From: Paenibacillus humicola | Lineage (GTDB): Bacteria > Bacillota > Bacilli > Paenibacillales > Paenibacillaceae | Assembly: GCF_028826105.1 (NCBI RefSeq) | Contig: NZ_JAQGPL010000001.1 | Location: 4,862,501 to 4,926,500, forward strand | Direction: 5' to 3' | Length of the DNA stretch: 64,000 nt | Part shown: one piece after another, positions 16,646 through 25,540 of the stretch | How positions within the stretch are numbered: position 1 is the stretch's first letter | Layout: each line of letters starts with the position of its first letter | Notes under the pieces: model-generated | Told to the model about the DNA's origin: nothing | Database searches by the model: none | Seen by the model: only the letters and a program-made list of their open reading frames with translations | Translations under genes and position numbers: made by a program

Positions 16646-17568
16646 TTCCCTAGAATGGAATAACCAAACTCCGAGATCACGCTTTTTAGCTTTCGGACGT
16701 AGTCAGCGGCAAGTCGGCTCAGATTGGCTTTCTTATTCGTAATATATCCGATTTGCATATTCTCTTCCGTTTGCAGGCGCACCGATATAATGTGCTCGCC
16801 GTTCAAGTCCTCGTTAAGCACGCCCGAGCTGATCGTATACCCGTTCAACCCGATCAGAAGATTAAACAAGGTCGCCCGGTCGCTGACCGATATTTTCTTC
16901 TTGTACAGCCTCGTGCTTAAAATTTCCTCCGAGAAATAAAACGAATTGTATTCGCCCTGCTCGAATGAAAGACACGGGAACTCATCCAAATCTTCGATTT
17001 CAATCAGCGGCTTGGCCGCCAGCGGATGTGCCGAGCTGATAAAGACGTGCGGCTTGGCTACGAACAGCGGATGGAATCGGAGCTCGCTATCGTTTAATAT
17101 TTTTTCGATGACCTTCCGGTTAAAATCATTGAGATACAGGATTCCGATTTCGCTGCGCAGATTTCGTACATCTTCGATGATTTCATAGGTCCTGGTTTCG
17201 CGAAACGTACACTCATATTCATTCGTGTTCAAGTCTTTCATTAAGCTGACGAACGCTTGGACGGCAAAAGCGTAGTGCTGCGTCGATATGGCGAACAGCT
17301 TTTTCGCCGGTTTCTTGTTCATGTACCTTTGCTCAAGTAGTTCTGCCTGCTCTACGACTTGCCTGGCATAGGACAGAAATTCGGCTCCCTCATTCGAAAG
17401 CACGATGCCCTTGGATGTCCGCAGGAAGATGTCGACGCCAATTTCCTGCTCGATTTCTTTCACCGCGCTGGATAAGCTGGGCTGAGAAATAAAAAGCTGC
17501 TTGGCCGCCTCGCTAATGGAACCGCAGCGCACGATCGTCAAAATGTATTTCAATTGCTGCAAGGTCAT
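16627..17568 (-). CDS. LysR-family transcriptional regulator, convergent with metE
   Basis: A 313-residue LTTR. The N-terminal HTH is MTLQQLKYILTIVRCGSISE followed by AAKQLFISQPSLSSAVKEIEQ. The effector domain (residues ~90-300) has two lobes with the usual periplasmic-binding-like fold. The gene is tail-to-tail with metE and shares a hairpin. LysR proteins of this type are frequent metE/met gene activators in Firmicutes (MetR/CmbR/CpsY-like), so a role in methionine or cysteine regulation is a reasonable inference but not shown by the sequence. Base composition is AT-richer than the flanking sugar loci, like metE. Confidence 0.87.
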   Translation of the reverse strand: MTLQQLKYILTIVRCGSISEAAKQLFISQPSLSSAVKEIEQEIGVDIFLRTSKGIVLSNEGAEFLSYARQVVEQAELLEQRYMNKKPAKKLFAISTQHYAFAVQAFVSLMKDLNTNEYECTFRETRTYEIIEDVRNLRSEIGILYLNDFNRKVIEKILNDSELRFHPLFVAKPHVFISSAHPLAAKPLIEIEDLDEFPCLSFEQGEYNSFYFSEEILSTRLYKKKISVSDRATLFNLLIGLNGYTISSGVLNEDLNGEHIISVRLQTEENMQIGYITNKKANLSRLAADYVRKLKSVISEFGYSILGKEDEHV

Positions 17569-17649
17569 GATTATCCGTCCTTATGAAGTATTCCATGTCT
17601 TGTCCGCAGAGCGGTGTTCAACGGCAGTTTGCCTAATGAAGCAGTTGAT

Positions 17650-18225
17650 TCAAACTTTCCCTGCAGCGCTCGACTTCCACTCCTCCTCCAGTATGCCAAA
17701 CAGCAGGGAATCGCGCCACCCGTCCCGGAGAAGCAGGGTATCCCTCAATCGTCCTTCCTGCGTCATTCCGAGCTTGGTCAGGACTTTGGCGGACCCGGTA
17801 TTCCTCGGATCGCAGGTTGCGTATATGCGATGAAGACGCAAGGCTTGAAAACCAAAATCCGTCAATAAAACGGCCGCTTCCGTCGCAATGCCCCGGCCCC
17901 AATAATCCGGGTGGACGATGTAGCCGATCTCGCCGTTTCGGTTCGTTCGATCCCGAATGTTGAGCTCGCCTGCGCCAATCATTTTGCCGGTATTATGGGG
18001 AACGATTGCAAAAACGAACCGCGTCCGCGGCGTTTGTGCGCCGTCTTCTACAGCCTCCCGTACAAAGGCTTGCGACTCCTCCTCCGTATTCGGTCCCCAG
18101 GGCTGGTAACGGCATGCGATTTCCAGCGAAGCATAGGCATGGACGCCGGCCCAGTCCGTAAACTCAAGCTCTCGCAATTCGATTTGCCCGCCGGCAAGCT
18201 GAACCATAAGCAATGCCCCATTCAT
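17650..18225 (-). CDS. GNAT-family N-acetyltransferase (RimJ/RimL type)
   Basis: A 191-residue acetyltransferase with the acetyl-CoA signature GYIVHPDYWGRGIATEAAVLL near residues 100-120 and the terminal motif LGMTQEGRLRDTLLLRDGWRDSLLFGIL. This matches the RimJ/RimL group (Acetyltransf_3), which acetylates ribosomal proteins, amino acids or antibiotics. The first ATG is at 18225. A second at 18207 (MVQLAGG) is equally plausible, with GGGG upstream. It lies 81 bp upstream of the LysR start on the same strand. No specific substrate can be inferred. Confidence 0.82.
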   Translation of the reverse strand: MNGALLMVQLAGGQIELRELEFTDWAGVHAYASLEIACRYQPWGPNTEEESQAFVREAVEDGAQTPRTRFVFAIVPHNTGKMIGAGELNIRDRTNRNGEIGYIVHPDYWGRGIATEAAVLLTDFGFQALRLHRIYATCDPRNTGSAKVLTKLGMTQEGRLRDTLLLRDGWRDSLLFGILEEEWKSSAAGKV

Positions 18226-18326
18226 TCAAGTTTGTTAAAAACCACACGATGGCGAGTCTTCGCACTGAATCCTCTCCCTTTTCTTGTCCTCCCGCAAACG
18301 TCCATAAACATTCTGGTTTTCACGTA

Positions 18327-18351
18327 AAGAAAAAAACCGCCATTAGCGGTT
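18327..18351 (-). terminator. Terminator downstream of the first glycan locus
   Basis: AACCGC-N5-GCGGTT (18335-18351) is followed on the minus strand by TTTTTTTCTTT. It lies between the Gfo/Idh gene ending at 18593 and the GNAT gene start. Confidence 0.65.
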
Positions 18352-18463
18352 ATAAAGTTAAAGTACTTGTGGAAACCCGAATTTTCTTTAAGTCTGCACC
18401 AAATCCAATTTCATGTCCATCAAAATTTTTCGATTGCGCTCAACTAAGCGCTCGAGCCGCGTC

Positions 18464-18592
18464 TCCAACTGCACCTTCGTCCGGCACGGAGACGCCGTGG
18501 CGGTGCAGTCCGGCCGGCAGCGGCGACTCCGACTGCACCTTCAGTCCGGCACCAAGACGCCGCGCGGCACCGTCCGGCCGGCCGGCAGCGGC
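18464..18592. repeat. Two imperfect 64-bp direct repeats in the gap behind the Gfo/Idh gene
   Basis: Copies begin at 18464 and 18528, each opening TCCnACTGCACCTTC and closing GGCCGGCAGCGGC. They lie immediately downstream of the stop codon at 18593. The 367-bp gap 18226-18592 otherwise holds only the hairpin at 18327 and no credible gene. Confidence 0.6.
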
Positions 18593-19675
18593 TTATCTGG
18601 AACCGGACAGCGCTTCTTCGTTCTGGCGGACGCATTCCTCCATGACGGCGATCTGCTGGCGCACCTGCTCCAGCGTGACCCCAAGCGGAGCGCCAGCCGT
18701 CAGATGGGCGTGCAGCCGCTCGTAATACTCCTTGCACATCGCGTCGAAATGGCCGAGTCCGTCTTCGCTCGCGAACGTCCAGCTGCCTTCGTGCCAGCGA
18801 AGCTCCTCCCGGCAGTAGGCCGGCATTCCGTTCTCATCCACATACGGCGTGGTGATCAGCTCCTGCTTCTCGTTCTCCTCCGGCTTGAAATATTTCCACT
18901 CGAGGCTCGTAAAGGAACCGCGAATGCCGCCGAGCGTGCCCTGGATGCTGTAAGTCGAGCCGGGATAAACACAGCAAGACGAAATCTCCACGTTCACGAC
19001 CGGCCGGCCGGACGCGCGCAGCATCAGCTGGACGAAATCCTCCGCGTCGCCGGACGTGTTGGCCCGGTCCATCGCGCACATCACCTGCGGCATGCCGTCC
19101 GCATCCAGAAACCGCAGCGCCTGATCCACCGGATGCGGGCCGGTGTTGTACAGGTTGCCGCCGTTAAATTCGCGCAGCGTCTGCCAATCCCACCGCCTCG
19201 CGAAATTGTTGTAGGCGATATCGACGCGCACGACGCGGCCGATCGTTCCGGAATCGATCAGCTCCCGGATCCGCTTGTACGCCGGAGCGAACCGCGACTG
19301 CTGGAAGACGTACAAGCGCTTCCCCGTTTCGCGGGAGACGTCCGTCAGCCGGTCGACCTCCGCGGCGGTGCGGGCGAGCGGCTTCTCGCACAGCACGTGC
19401 TGTCCCTTCTGCAGCAGCTCCAGCGAAACCGGCACATGCAGGTGGCTTGGCGTCGTGTTGACGACGAAATCCAGGTCGGTCCGTTCGATCATCTCCCGGT
19501 AATCGGCATACGTATCGCAGCCGAATTCCTCTTTCGCCCGCTGCCGGCGGTCTTCGAGCGGATCCGCCACGGCCGCGATCCGGAATTTGTCCGGCAGGCG
19601 GCTCAGCGTATCGGCGTGAATGTTTTTGCCGCTGCGTCCTTGTCCGATAATGCCGACTTGCAATCGTTTTCCCAT
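18593..19675 (-). CDS. Gfo/Idh/MocA-family NAD(P)-dependent oxidoreductase
   Basis: A 360-residue cytoplasmic dehydrogenase. The N-terminal Rossmann motif is VGIIGQGRSGKNIH (residues 7-20). Next come the family EKPLARTAAEVDRL segment (the Lys of EKP is the usual catalytic/cofactor contact) and DIAYNNFARRW ... GGNLYNTGPHPVDQALRFL (the conserved Asp/His region, here GPHPVDQ). Such enzymes oxidise or reduce sugars, inositols or sugar derivatives. It is last in the minus-strand run behind a sugar isomerase, 22 bp away, so the two probably act on the same imported sugar. The putative Shine-Dalgarno GGAG is rather far (13 bases) from the ATG. Confidence 0.88.
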   Translation of the reverse strand: MGKRLQVGIIGQGRSGKNIHADTLSRLPDKFRIAAVADPLEDRRQRAKEEFGCDTYADYREMIERTDLDFVVNTTPSHLHVPVSLELLQKGQHVLCEKPLARTAAEVDRLTDVSRETGKRLYVFQQSRFAPAYKRIRELIDSGTIGRVVRVDIAYNNFARRWDWQTLREFNGGNLYNTGPHPVDQALRFLDADGMPQVMCAMDRANTSGDAEDFVQLMLRASGRPVVNVEISSCCVYPGSTYSIQGTLGGIRGSFTSLEWKYFKPEENEKQELITTPYVDENGMPAYCREELRWHEGSWTFASEDGLGHFDAMCKEYYERLHAHLTAGAPLGVTLEQVRQQIAVMEECVRQNEEALSGSR

Positions 19676-19697
19676 AGCTTAGGTTCAACTCCTTTTA

Positions 19698-20504
19698 TTA
19701 AACAAGCTGCCGTTCGCAAAACGCCCTGAACGCCGGCAGCGAGACTTCCGGCTCTTCCAGATAAGGGGCCCACTTCTTCTCGAATTCGAGCGACAGCCAG
19801 CCGTCATAGCCGTTCTCCCGCAAAATCCGGATCATCCTTGCCACCGGCACGTCGCCTTCGCCGATCAGGCACAGCTTCTTGCCGTCCGGCAGCCGCTTCG
19901 CGTCTTTCACATGCGTATGCTTGATATAGGCGGACAATTCGCCGAAGGTCACCTCCGGCTCCTCCCCGTGCAGATAGGGATGCTCGAAATCCCACAGCAG
20001 CCCCACCGCGCCGCTGTCCGTTTGTGCGAAAATCGCCTTGATCAGCTTCACGCTGCGGATGTCGCCGTGCGTTTCCAGCAGCACGGTTACGCCCTTGCCT
20101 TCGGCGTAGCGGCCGAGCACGGTAAGCCCTTTCGCGATCCGCTCCAGCGTAACGGCCTGCTCCTCCCGCTCGGGCAGCGCATCCCCGAATACCCGGACGA
20201 ACGGGACGCCGAGCTTGACGGCGAGGTCGATGTAATCGCACCCTTCCTGAACGGCCCCCTCCCATTTCTGCGGGTCGTGAAAAGCGCACGACGAATCGAG
20301 ACAGCAGATCGCAAGGCCCGCTTCGCGGAGGCCGGCCATCGTTTGCGCGATATTTTCCTCGAGAAAAGGCGGCGCCTTCGGCAAATACATCTCGCCGTTT
20401 ATCCCTCGAAGCTCGATGCCGTCGTAGCCCATACGCCTTGCTTCCTGCACAATTTTAGCCCATTCCCAGTCCGGACAGGCCAGCGTTTGAAAAGCGATTT
20501 TCAT
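19698..20504 (-). CDS. Sugar phosphate isomerase/epimerase-like TIM-barrel protein
   Basis: A 268-residue AP-endonuclease-2/xylose-isomerase-like TIM barrel. Family landmarks are MGYDGIELRG (strand 2), VRVFGD, LLETHGD (metal-binding Glu), LLWDFEHPY (metal Asp and His), IKHTHVKDA (metal His) and LSLEFEKKW (metal Glu). Members interconvert keto sugars or inosose intermediates in the cytoplasm. It is placed 43 bp downstream of a response regulator and 22 bp upstream of a Gfo/Idh dehydrogenase, a common pairing in catabolism of inositol-like or rare sugars. The exact reaction is unknown. Confidence 0.86.
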   Translation of the reverse strand: MKIAFQTLACPDWEWAKIVQEARRMGYDGIELRGINGEMYLPKAPPFLEENIAQTMAGLREAGLAICCLDSSCAFHDPQKWEGAVQEGCDYIDLAVKLGVPFVRVFGDALPEREEQAVTLERIAKGLTVLGRYAEGKGVTVLLETHGDIRSVKLIKAIFAQTDSGAVGLLWDFEHPYLHGEEPEVTFGELSAYIKHTHVKDAKRLPDGKKLCLIGEGDVPVARMIRILRENGYDGWLSLEFEKKWAPYLEEPEVSLPAFRAFCERQLV

Positions 20505-20547
20505 ACCGTTCCTTCTTCCTCATGGATTTGGACGGCGCACGCCCGCG

Positions 20548-22152
20548 TTAGTGAAGCCGGGACGGGGAAACGCCGAAAACCGTCTTGAAGCATTTGTTGA
20601 AATAGCTTTTGTTATCGTAGCCGAGCCGGTACGCAATTTCCTCGACCGTCAGATCCGACGATTCGAGCCACTCCTTCGCCTTCTCCATCTTCACCCGGGT
20701 CACGTAGCCGATAAAGCTCTCTCCCGTTTCCTTCTTGAACAGCCGGCTGAAATAGCTCGGGTTCATATACAGCGCGTCCGCCGCTTCCTCCAGCGACATT
20801 TTTCGGTCCAAATGCTTCTGCACATATTTCTGGACGAACACGATCTCCGATCTGCGAGACCCGCCGGTCATCGCCGACAGGGTGCCGATCAGCGACCGCC
20901 AGACGCGGCAGAGCCACCGTTCCAGCTCGTACACCGACTCCGCCGCCAGCATTTCCTGCTGCAGCGACTCGGTTGAGAAAGCAAAATCCATATGATACGC
21001 CGAGCGCAGCCGGATATGCTGGTCCATAACTAGCTTCCATATGAAGCTCTTTACTTCCTGCGGCTGGAAACGATTTTTCTCAAAAAAACGGGCCCAGCGA
21101 GAAACGGTCTCCTCCACCCGGCCGGTCCGCTCTTCGGCGAGCAGCGCCCCGAATTCGTCCGCCATCCGGGAGTAGTGCGCGAAAATGTCTTCGGCGGCAT
21201 AAGGCAGATCGGCCCGCCGCTTGTCGGTCACGATCCCGTCCGGCAAATAAAAGCGCTTCTCCGCCACCGCCATAAGCCCGCCCAGCTCCGCCTTCAGCGC
21301 CTTCACATCGCGGCAGCCGCTGTCCGAGACGATGAACGAGACGCCGATCTTCAGCGACCGGCGGACGGCCGACTGAATAGTCTCCGCCTGCATGCGGGCC
21401 AGATCGGCCGTGCCGCCGCAGCTCCCGTTAACGGGAAACAGGAACAAGAATCCGTCCTGTGAGGCCGGGAAGCAGACGGCCCCGCTGCCGGATTCGGCCA
21501 GAATCTCGTCCATGCAGCTGCTCACGGCGTACATGAGAATTTCCTGCGATTGAAACCGCCGGAGCTGGCCGGCCCGGCCGTTCATATAGCCGAAGACCGG
21601 GAGATAGGCGCTGCGCGCGAAGTCGACCTGATGCGCCTTGAAGGTGCCGAGCCAGTCCGCTTCGTCCAGAATCGGCGAGCCCGCGAGCGTGGCGACCATT
21701 TTCTCCTTCAGCACCGACCGGTTCTGCCGCACGAACTGCGCGAGGTCCCGGCTGCGCGCCTCCGCCCTGCGGTCTTCCTCGATTTGCGCGACCAGCTTTT
21801 CCAATATCCCGGCGATTTCCTCGCTCTCCATCGACTCCTTCAGCACATAGTCCTGGACGTTCAGCTTCACGGCCTGCTGGGCGTACCCGAAATCGTTATG
21901 GCACGACAAAATGACCGTACGGATGCCGGCGTTCAGCCGTTTGACCGATTGAATGAGCTCGATCCCGTTCATGCCCGGCATCCCGATATCCGTAATGAGC
22001 AGATCGGGCATCACCTCGCGCGCTTTCGCGAGCGCTTCGACGCCGTCCTCGGCCTCGCCCGCCACGGTCAGCCGGAGCGCCTCCCACGGAATTTCCTGTT
22101 TTAGATATTCAATGACCGGATAATCGTCGTCAGCGAGCAGAACCTTGTACAT
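20548..22152 (-). CDS. YesN-type response regulator with AraC DNA-binding domain
   Basis: A 534-residue two-component regulator. The receiver domain (1-120) has an acidic pocket at DDD 8-10, phospho-acceptor Asp55 in LLITDIGMPG and Lys105 in DYVLKES. A long middle region (150-420) is typical of YesN proteins. The C-terminal AraC HTH (435-534) includes MNPSYFSRLFKKETGESFIGYV and LGYDNKSYFNKCFKTVFGVSP. It is encoded directly after its histidine kinase, with the two reading frames overlapping by 23 bp, which indicates translational coupling. It probably activates the flanking importer genes; candidate binding repeats are at 25503-25531 and 27351-27363. Confidence 0.93.
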   Translation of the reverse strand: MYKVLLADDDYPVIEYLKQEIPWEALRLTVAGEAEDGVEALAKAREVMPDLLITDIGMPGMNGIELIQSVKRLNAGIRTVILSCHNDFGYAQQAVKLNVQDYVLKESMESEEIAGILEKLVAQIEEDRRAEARSRDLAQFVRQNRSVLKEKMVATLAGSPILDEADWLGTFKAHQVDFARSAYLPVFGYMNGRAGQLRRFQSQEILMYAVSSCMDEILAESGSGAVCFPASQDGFLFLFPVNGSCGGTADLARMQAETIQSAVRRSLKIGVSFIVSDSGCRDVKALKAELGGLMAVAEKRFYLPDGIVTDKRRADLPYAAEDIFAHYSRMADEFGALLAEERTGRVEETVSRWARFFEKNRFQPQEVKSFIWKLVMDQHIRLRSAYHMDFAFSTESLQQEMLAAESVYELERWLCRVWRSLIGTLSAMTGGSRRSEIVFVQKYVQKHLDRKMSLEEAADALYMNPSYFSRLFKKETGESFIGYVTRVKMEKAKEWLESSDLTVEEIAYRLGYDNKSYFNKCFKTVFGVSPSRLH

Positions 22153-23956
22153 GTCCGGCTTCCCCTCCCGCGTTCGTCGGAATATGCAGCTGTATTTCCG
22201 TCCCTTGCCGGAGCCGGCTGTCCACGGTCATCCGGAAACGGCTTCCGTAAATCATGGCCAAACGCTCGTGCACGTTCTTCAGCCCGATTCCGGTAATGCC
22301 GCCCTTGGCATCTTCCGGACGATCCCGTTCCGGATCGCGGCCGAACCGGTCGCGGATCGCGGCGAGCGTATCCTCCTCCATCCCGCCTCCGTCGTCCTTG
22401 ACGGAAATGACAAGCTCGCCGTTTTCCTTCCAGACGGACAGCTCGACCCGGCCGTGCTTTTGCTTGAGGCCGTGAATAAAAGCGTTCTCGACCAGCGGCT
22501 GAAACGTGAAGCGCGGAATGTGTTCGAGCATGGCGTCGGAGGCGACATGCGTTTCGAATTGAATCTTCTGGTTATGCCTGACATTCATCAGCTTGACGTA
22601 ATGTTGAGCCGTCTCCACCTCCTGGTGAACCGGCAAAAATTCGTTGTTCCGGTTGATCGTCATGCGCAGCAGCCTCGAAAGCGAGGCGATGATGTCCGCG
22701 CTCTCCCGGTCTCCCTTCATTTGGATTTTCAGCCGGATCGAGTTGAGCAGGTTGAACAAAAAATGCGGATTGATCTGCGCCTGCAGCAGTTCGAGCTCCA
22801 CCTTGCGCTTGCGCGCCTGCTCCTCGGTAATCTGCCGGATCATCGCCTCGATCCGGTCGAGCATCTGGTCGAACACCTGGCCGAGTCTCCCGGCTTCGTC
22901 CGCGCCGCGGATATTCGTCCTTACGCCGAGCATGCCCGTCTTCACGCTCGCGGCAACCTTGGCCAGCGCAAGCATCGGCTTCATGATCCGGCTCACCAGC
23001 CAGAACAAGAAGACGATAAAAATCAGCAGAAAAGCGAACTGGAACATGTAGTCGTATTCCCGGATCCGCTGGATTTTGCCGATGGCGTTCTCGTACGGGA
23101 CCAGGCTCGCCACCCGCCAGCCGGAGAACGGAAGCGGTTCGCTGAGCAGCATATACTGCTGCCGGTCCAGCATGAGGAACCTCGCTTCCCCATCGCCGGC
23201 AAGGGACGAGAAATATTCGAACGGCGAGCCGACCTGCTTGTTGTCCGGACTGGCCATGATTCTGCCCTTCGCGTCCATCAGCACCATGCGCTGGCTGCTG
23301 GCGTATTTGTTGAAGAAGTTCTGGATCGGCCGCTCCTCGACGCTGACGACCAAATAAGCGTACGGTTTGGGAGCGCCCGCCCGGAGCGCCCGGGCCATCG
23401 TGATCATGTACGGGCTGTCCTTCTGCCTGTACGCCAAATACGTCGGGTGCGCGCCGACCCAGTAGATGTCGTAGTCGTTCAACGAATCGAGCTTGCGGAA
23501 CCAGGGCTCCGACTGAAAGCGCAGCGGATTGAAATCGGCGACGGAATAGTTGGTGAAAAATTCGCCGTTCGGCAGCACGATCGACACGTAAATGTGATCC
23601 TTGGAGAGCACCACCGCTTCGAGCTTGTTCGTCACCTTCTGGCCGTCGATGACGAGCGCCGTCTCGTCGACCGGTTTTTTGCCGAGCCGCTTGAGGAGCG
23701 ACGTCGTCTCGCTGTCGAACTGGATGTTGTTCGTAATGTAAATCATCGAATTGATCAGGTCGGTCGTAAACAAATTGGCCGCATCGAGCGACTCCCGCGC
23801 ATAGGTGGCCGCCTGCTCGCGCATGACGTCCCGCGTAAAATAGTTCGAGACCTGGATCGCGATAATCGGCGGCGCGATCAGGCAGACGACGATGGAAATT
23901 TTGATTTTCCGGCGAAGCGATAATCGCTGCAGAAACGTCCGGATCGGATTACGCAA
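22130..23956 (-). CDS. YesM-type sensor histidine kinase
   Basis: A 608-residue membrane kinase. A short cytoplasmic start (SLRRKIKIS) leads into TM1 (about 18-36). A large extracellular sensor (40-300, dCache-like) follows, then TM2 (about 303-322) and HAMP. The His_kinase (Lyt/YesM type) domain has phospho-acceptor His398 in AQINPHFLFN. The HATPase has FQPLVENAFIHG (N box) and VKDDGGGM (G1 box). It pairs with the overlapping YesN regulator. The sensor presumably responds to an extracellular sugar or to the adjacent binding protein; this is inferred from YesM families. Confidence 0.93.
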   Translation of the reverse strand: MRNPIRTFLQRLSLRRKIKISIVVCLIAPPIIAIQVSNYFTRDVMREQAATYARESLDAANLFTTDLINSMIYITNNIQFDSETTSLLKRLGKKPVDETALVIDGQKVTNKLEAVVLSKDHIYVSIVLPNGEFFTNYSVADFNPLRFQSEPWFRKLDSLNDYDIYWVGAHPTYLAYRQKDSPYMITMARALRAGAPKPYAYLVVSVEERPIQNFFNKYASSQRMVLMDAKGRIMASPDNKQVGSPFEYFSSLAGDGEARFLMLDRQQYMLLSEPLPFSGWRVASLVPYENAIGKIQRIREYDYMFQFAFLLIFIVFLFWLVSRIMKPMLALAKVAASVKTGMLGVRTNIRGADEAGRLGQVFDQMLDRIEAMIRQITEEQARKRKVELELLQAQINPHFLFNLLNSIRLKIQMKGDRESADIIASLSRLLRMTINRNNEFLPVHQEVETAQHYVKLMNVRHNQKIQFETHVASDAMLEHIPRFTFQPLVENAFIHGLKQKHGRVELSVWKENGELVISVKDDGGGMEEDTLAAIRDRFGRDPERDRPEDAKGGITGIGLKNVHERLAMIYGSRFRMTVDSRLRQGTEIQLHIPTNAGGEAGHVQGSAR

Positions 23957-24057
23957 GGTTCATCCCTTCTTTGCTGTCTGCATGCAGGAGCCGGGAAGAG
24001 AGCGGGCCTCTTCCCGGCAATCCTGGGATAGAACCATTATACTATGAGGGGCGCCGG

Positions 24058-25419
24058 CTATTTGTTGGCATTTACGACATCCTGCACGGCCTTCTCGGCA
24101 TTTTTCAGCGTCGTTTCCAGGTCCTGCTTGCCAAGCAAATATTTCTCGACCTCGGCCGTGTAACGGTCCTCGGCCTCGCTCTCGTACGTCGGCGGCACGA
24201 GAATTTTAACCGCCTTCGTCGTCTTCAGCACGTTTTCCAGCGAAGCCTTGTCGACCATGTCCGGATTTTTGGCGCTCGACAGCAGGCCGTCGATCATTTG
24301 CGAGAGGTCCGCCTTCGTCCAGGCCGATATCATCGATTTCGACGCCAGCAGCCCTTTGGTCGAGAACCAGCGGACGAATTGGTACGCCTCCTTCCGGTGC
24401 TCGGAATGCGCGGCCACGCCGACATAGTCGATCGTCGCGACCGTCTGCCCGTTCGGGTCGTCCTTCTTATATTTCGGATACGGCGCGAATACGGTCTTGA
24501 ACGTCGCCGGCAGCGCGTCCGTACCCGCCGCCTCCGTGATCATCCAGTTGCCGGTCGGGAGCATGACCGCTTTGCCGCCGAAATATTGGTTGCGGTACGC
24601 CAGCTTCTGCGAGATGACGTCGGCATAAGACGGCGCGGATTTGTCGACGTTTTCCACCTGATTGATAATGTCCAGCGATTTGCGGACCCGGTCGTTGTCG
24701 ATGTTCAGCTTGCCATCCGGCGTCAGGATCAGATTATTGTTCGGATCGTTCACGAGGGCGAGCGTAATGTACTGCATCCAGTTGTGGAAATAAGTCCCGT
24801 ACTGCTTGCTTGGCCCTTCGCCCTTCGTCAGCTTCTTCGCATACGCGATGAAGTCGTCCCACGTCCAATCCGTCGGCACCGGCAGTCCCGCTTCGTCCAG
24901 CTTCTCCTTGTTCAGCATGACGAACCAGGTCAGGAACCGGCCCGGAAGCGCGTAATAATGGCCGTTTATCTGCGTGCTCGCTTTATATTCGTCGTCGTAG
25001 TTCACGTCGTCGGCCTGAAGGAATTCGTCCAGCGGAGCGAGCATGCCGGCTTTGACGCGCTGCGAGTACCCCGCGGAATCGTTGATCATGACGACGTCCA
25101 TTTGCTGCCCCGACGCCGCCGCCAGATCGAGCTTCTTCATCGCCTCGTGCGAGTCGTCGTGCGGCGCCAAAATGTTCATGTCGACTTTGATGTCCGGATA
25201 TTCTTTGTTGAATTCGGGTATGATTTTGCTCCAGTGCGCCGTCTCCTCGGACAGCCAGGTGTCCACCTTGATCGTCACCTGCTTGCCGGCGCTGCCGCCG
25301 CCGGCGTTTCCGCCGTCTCCCGCAGCCTGCGGCCCGGAATCGCCGGATCCGCTGCCGCAGCCGGCCAGCAGCCCGAGCGCAAGCACCGCCGTCATCAGCA
25401 TTGAAGCCGTCTTTCTCAT
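24058..25419 (-). CDS. CUT1-type extracellular sugar-binding lipoprotein
   Basis: A 453-residue solute-binding protein. From the ATG at 25419 (GGAGGGG upstream) the protein begins with a lipoprotein signal ending LLAGC at residue 21, so it is anchored outside the membrane. The mature part resembles MalE-like family 1 binding proteins: VDTWLSEETAHWSKIIPEFNKEYPDIKVD near the start, then hinge segments such as WTWDDFIAYAKKLTKG and FVRWFSTKG. A longer reading from 25485 lacks a ribosome site. It follows two permease genes on the same strand. The gap contains a palindrome and direct repeats, so it may have its own promoter. The ligand is unknown, probably an oligosaccharide. Confidence 0.92.
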   Translation of the reverse strand: MRKTASMLMTAVLALGLLAGCGSGSGDSGPQAAGDGGNAGGGSAGKQVTIKVDTWLSEETAHWSKIIPEFNKEYPDIKVDMNILAPHDDSHEAMKKLDLAAASGQQMDVVMINDSAGYSQRVKAGMLAPLDEFLQADDVNYDDEYKASTQINGHYYALPGRFLTWFVMLNKEKLDEAGLPVPTDWTWDDFIAYAKKLTKGEGPSKQYGTYFHNWMQYITLALVNDPNNNLILTPDGKLNIDNDRVRKSLDIINQVENVDKSAPSYADVISQKLAYRNQYFGGKAVMLPTGNWMITEAAGTDALPATFKTVFAPYPKYKKDDPNGQTVATIDYVGVAAHSEHRKEAYQFVRWFSTKGLLASKSMISAWTKADLSQMIDGLLSSAKNPDMVDKASLENVLKTTKAVKILVPPTYESEAEDRYTAEVEKYLLGKQDLETTLKNAEKAVQDVVNANK

Positions 25420-25502
25420 CGAAGCACCCCTCCATGGAATCGTATTCATGTATTTGTGCACCCTCATCATAGCAACCGGGTACACCGGCTAAACATCCAC
25501 AT

Positions 25503-25531
25503 TTTTTACTTGTTTGTAAAAATTTTTACTT
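25503..25531 (-). promoter_or_regulatory. Candidate regulator-binding direct repeats upstream of the binding-protein gene
   Basis: The 9-mer TTTTTACTT (plus strand) occurs at 25503-25511 and 25523-25531, twenty bases apart. The 14-bp palindrome GTAAAAATTTTTAC (25516-25529) overlaps the second copy. The same AATTTTTACTTTT string recurs at 27351-27363, upstream of the permease gene, at a similar distance from its start codon. A site for the AraC-type response regulator is inferred. Confidence 0.4.
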
Positions 25532-25540
25532 TTCGCCGCT

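Noticed and set aside
22145..23923. A 592-codon open frame on the plus strand opposite the histidine kinase.
   Set aside because: It is the shadow of a well-supported minus-strand kinase in GC-rich DNA; arginine- and histidine-rich and without a ribosome site.
23971..25404. A 477-codon plus-strand frame opposite the binding protein.
   Set aside because: It is a shadow frame; composition and motifs do not resemble a protein, while the opposite frame has a lipobox and family motifs.
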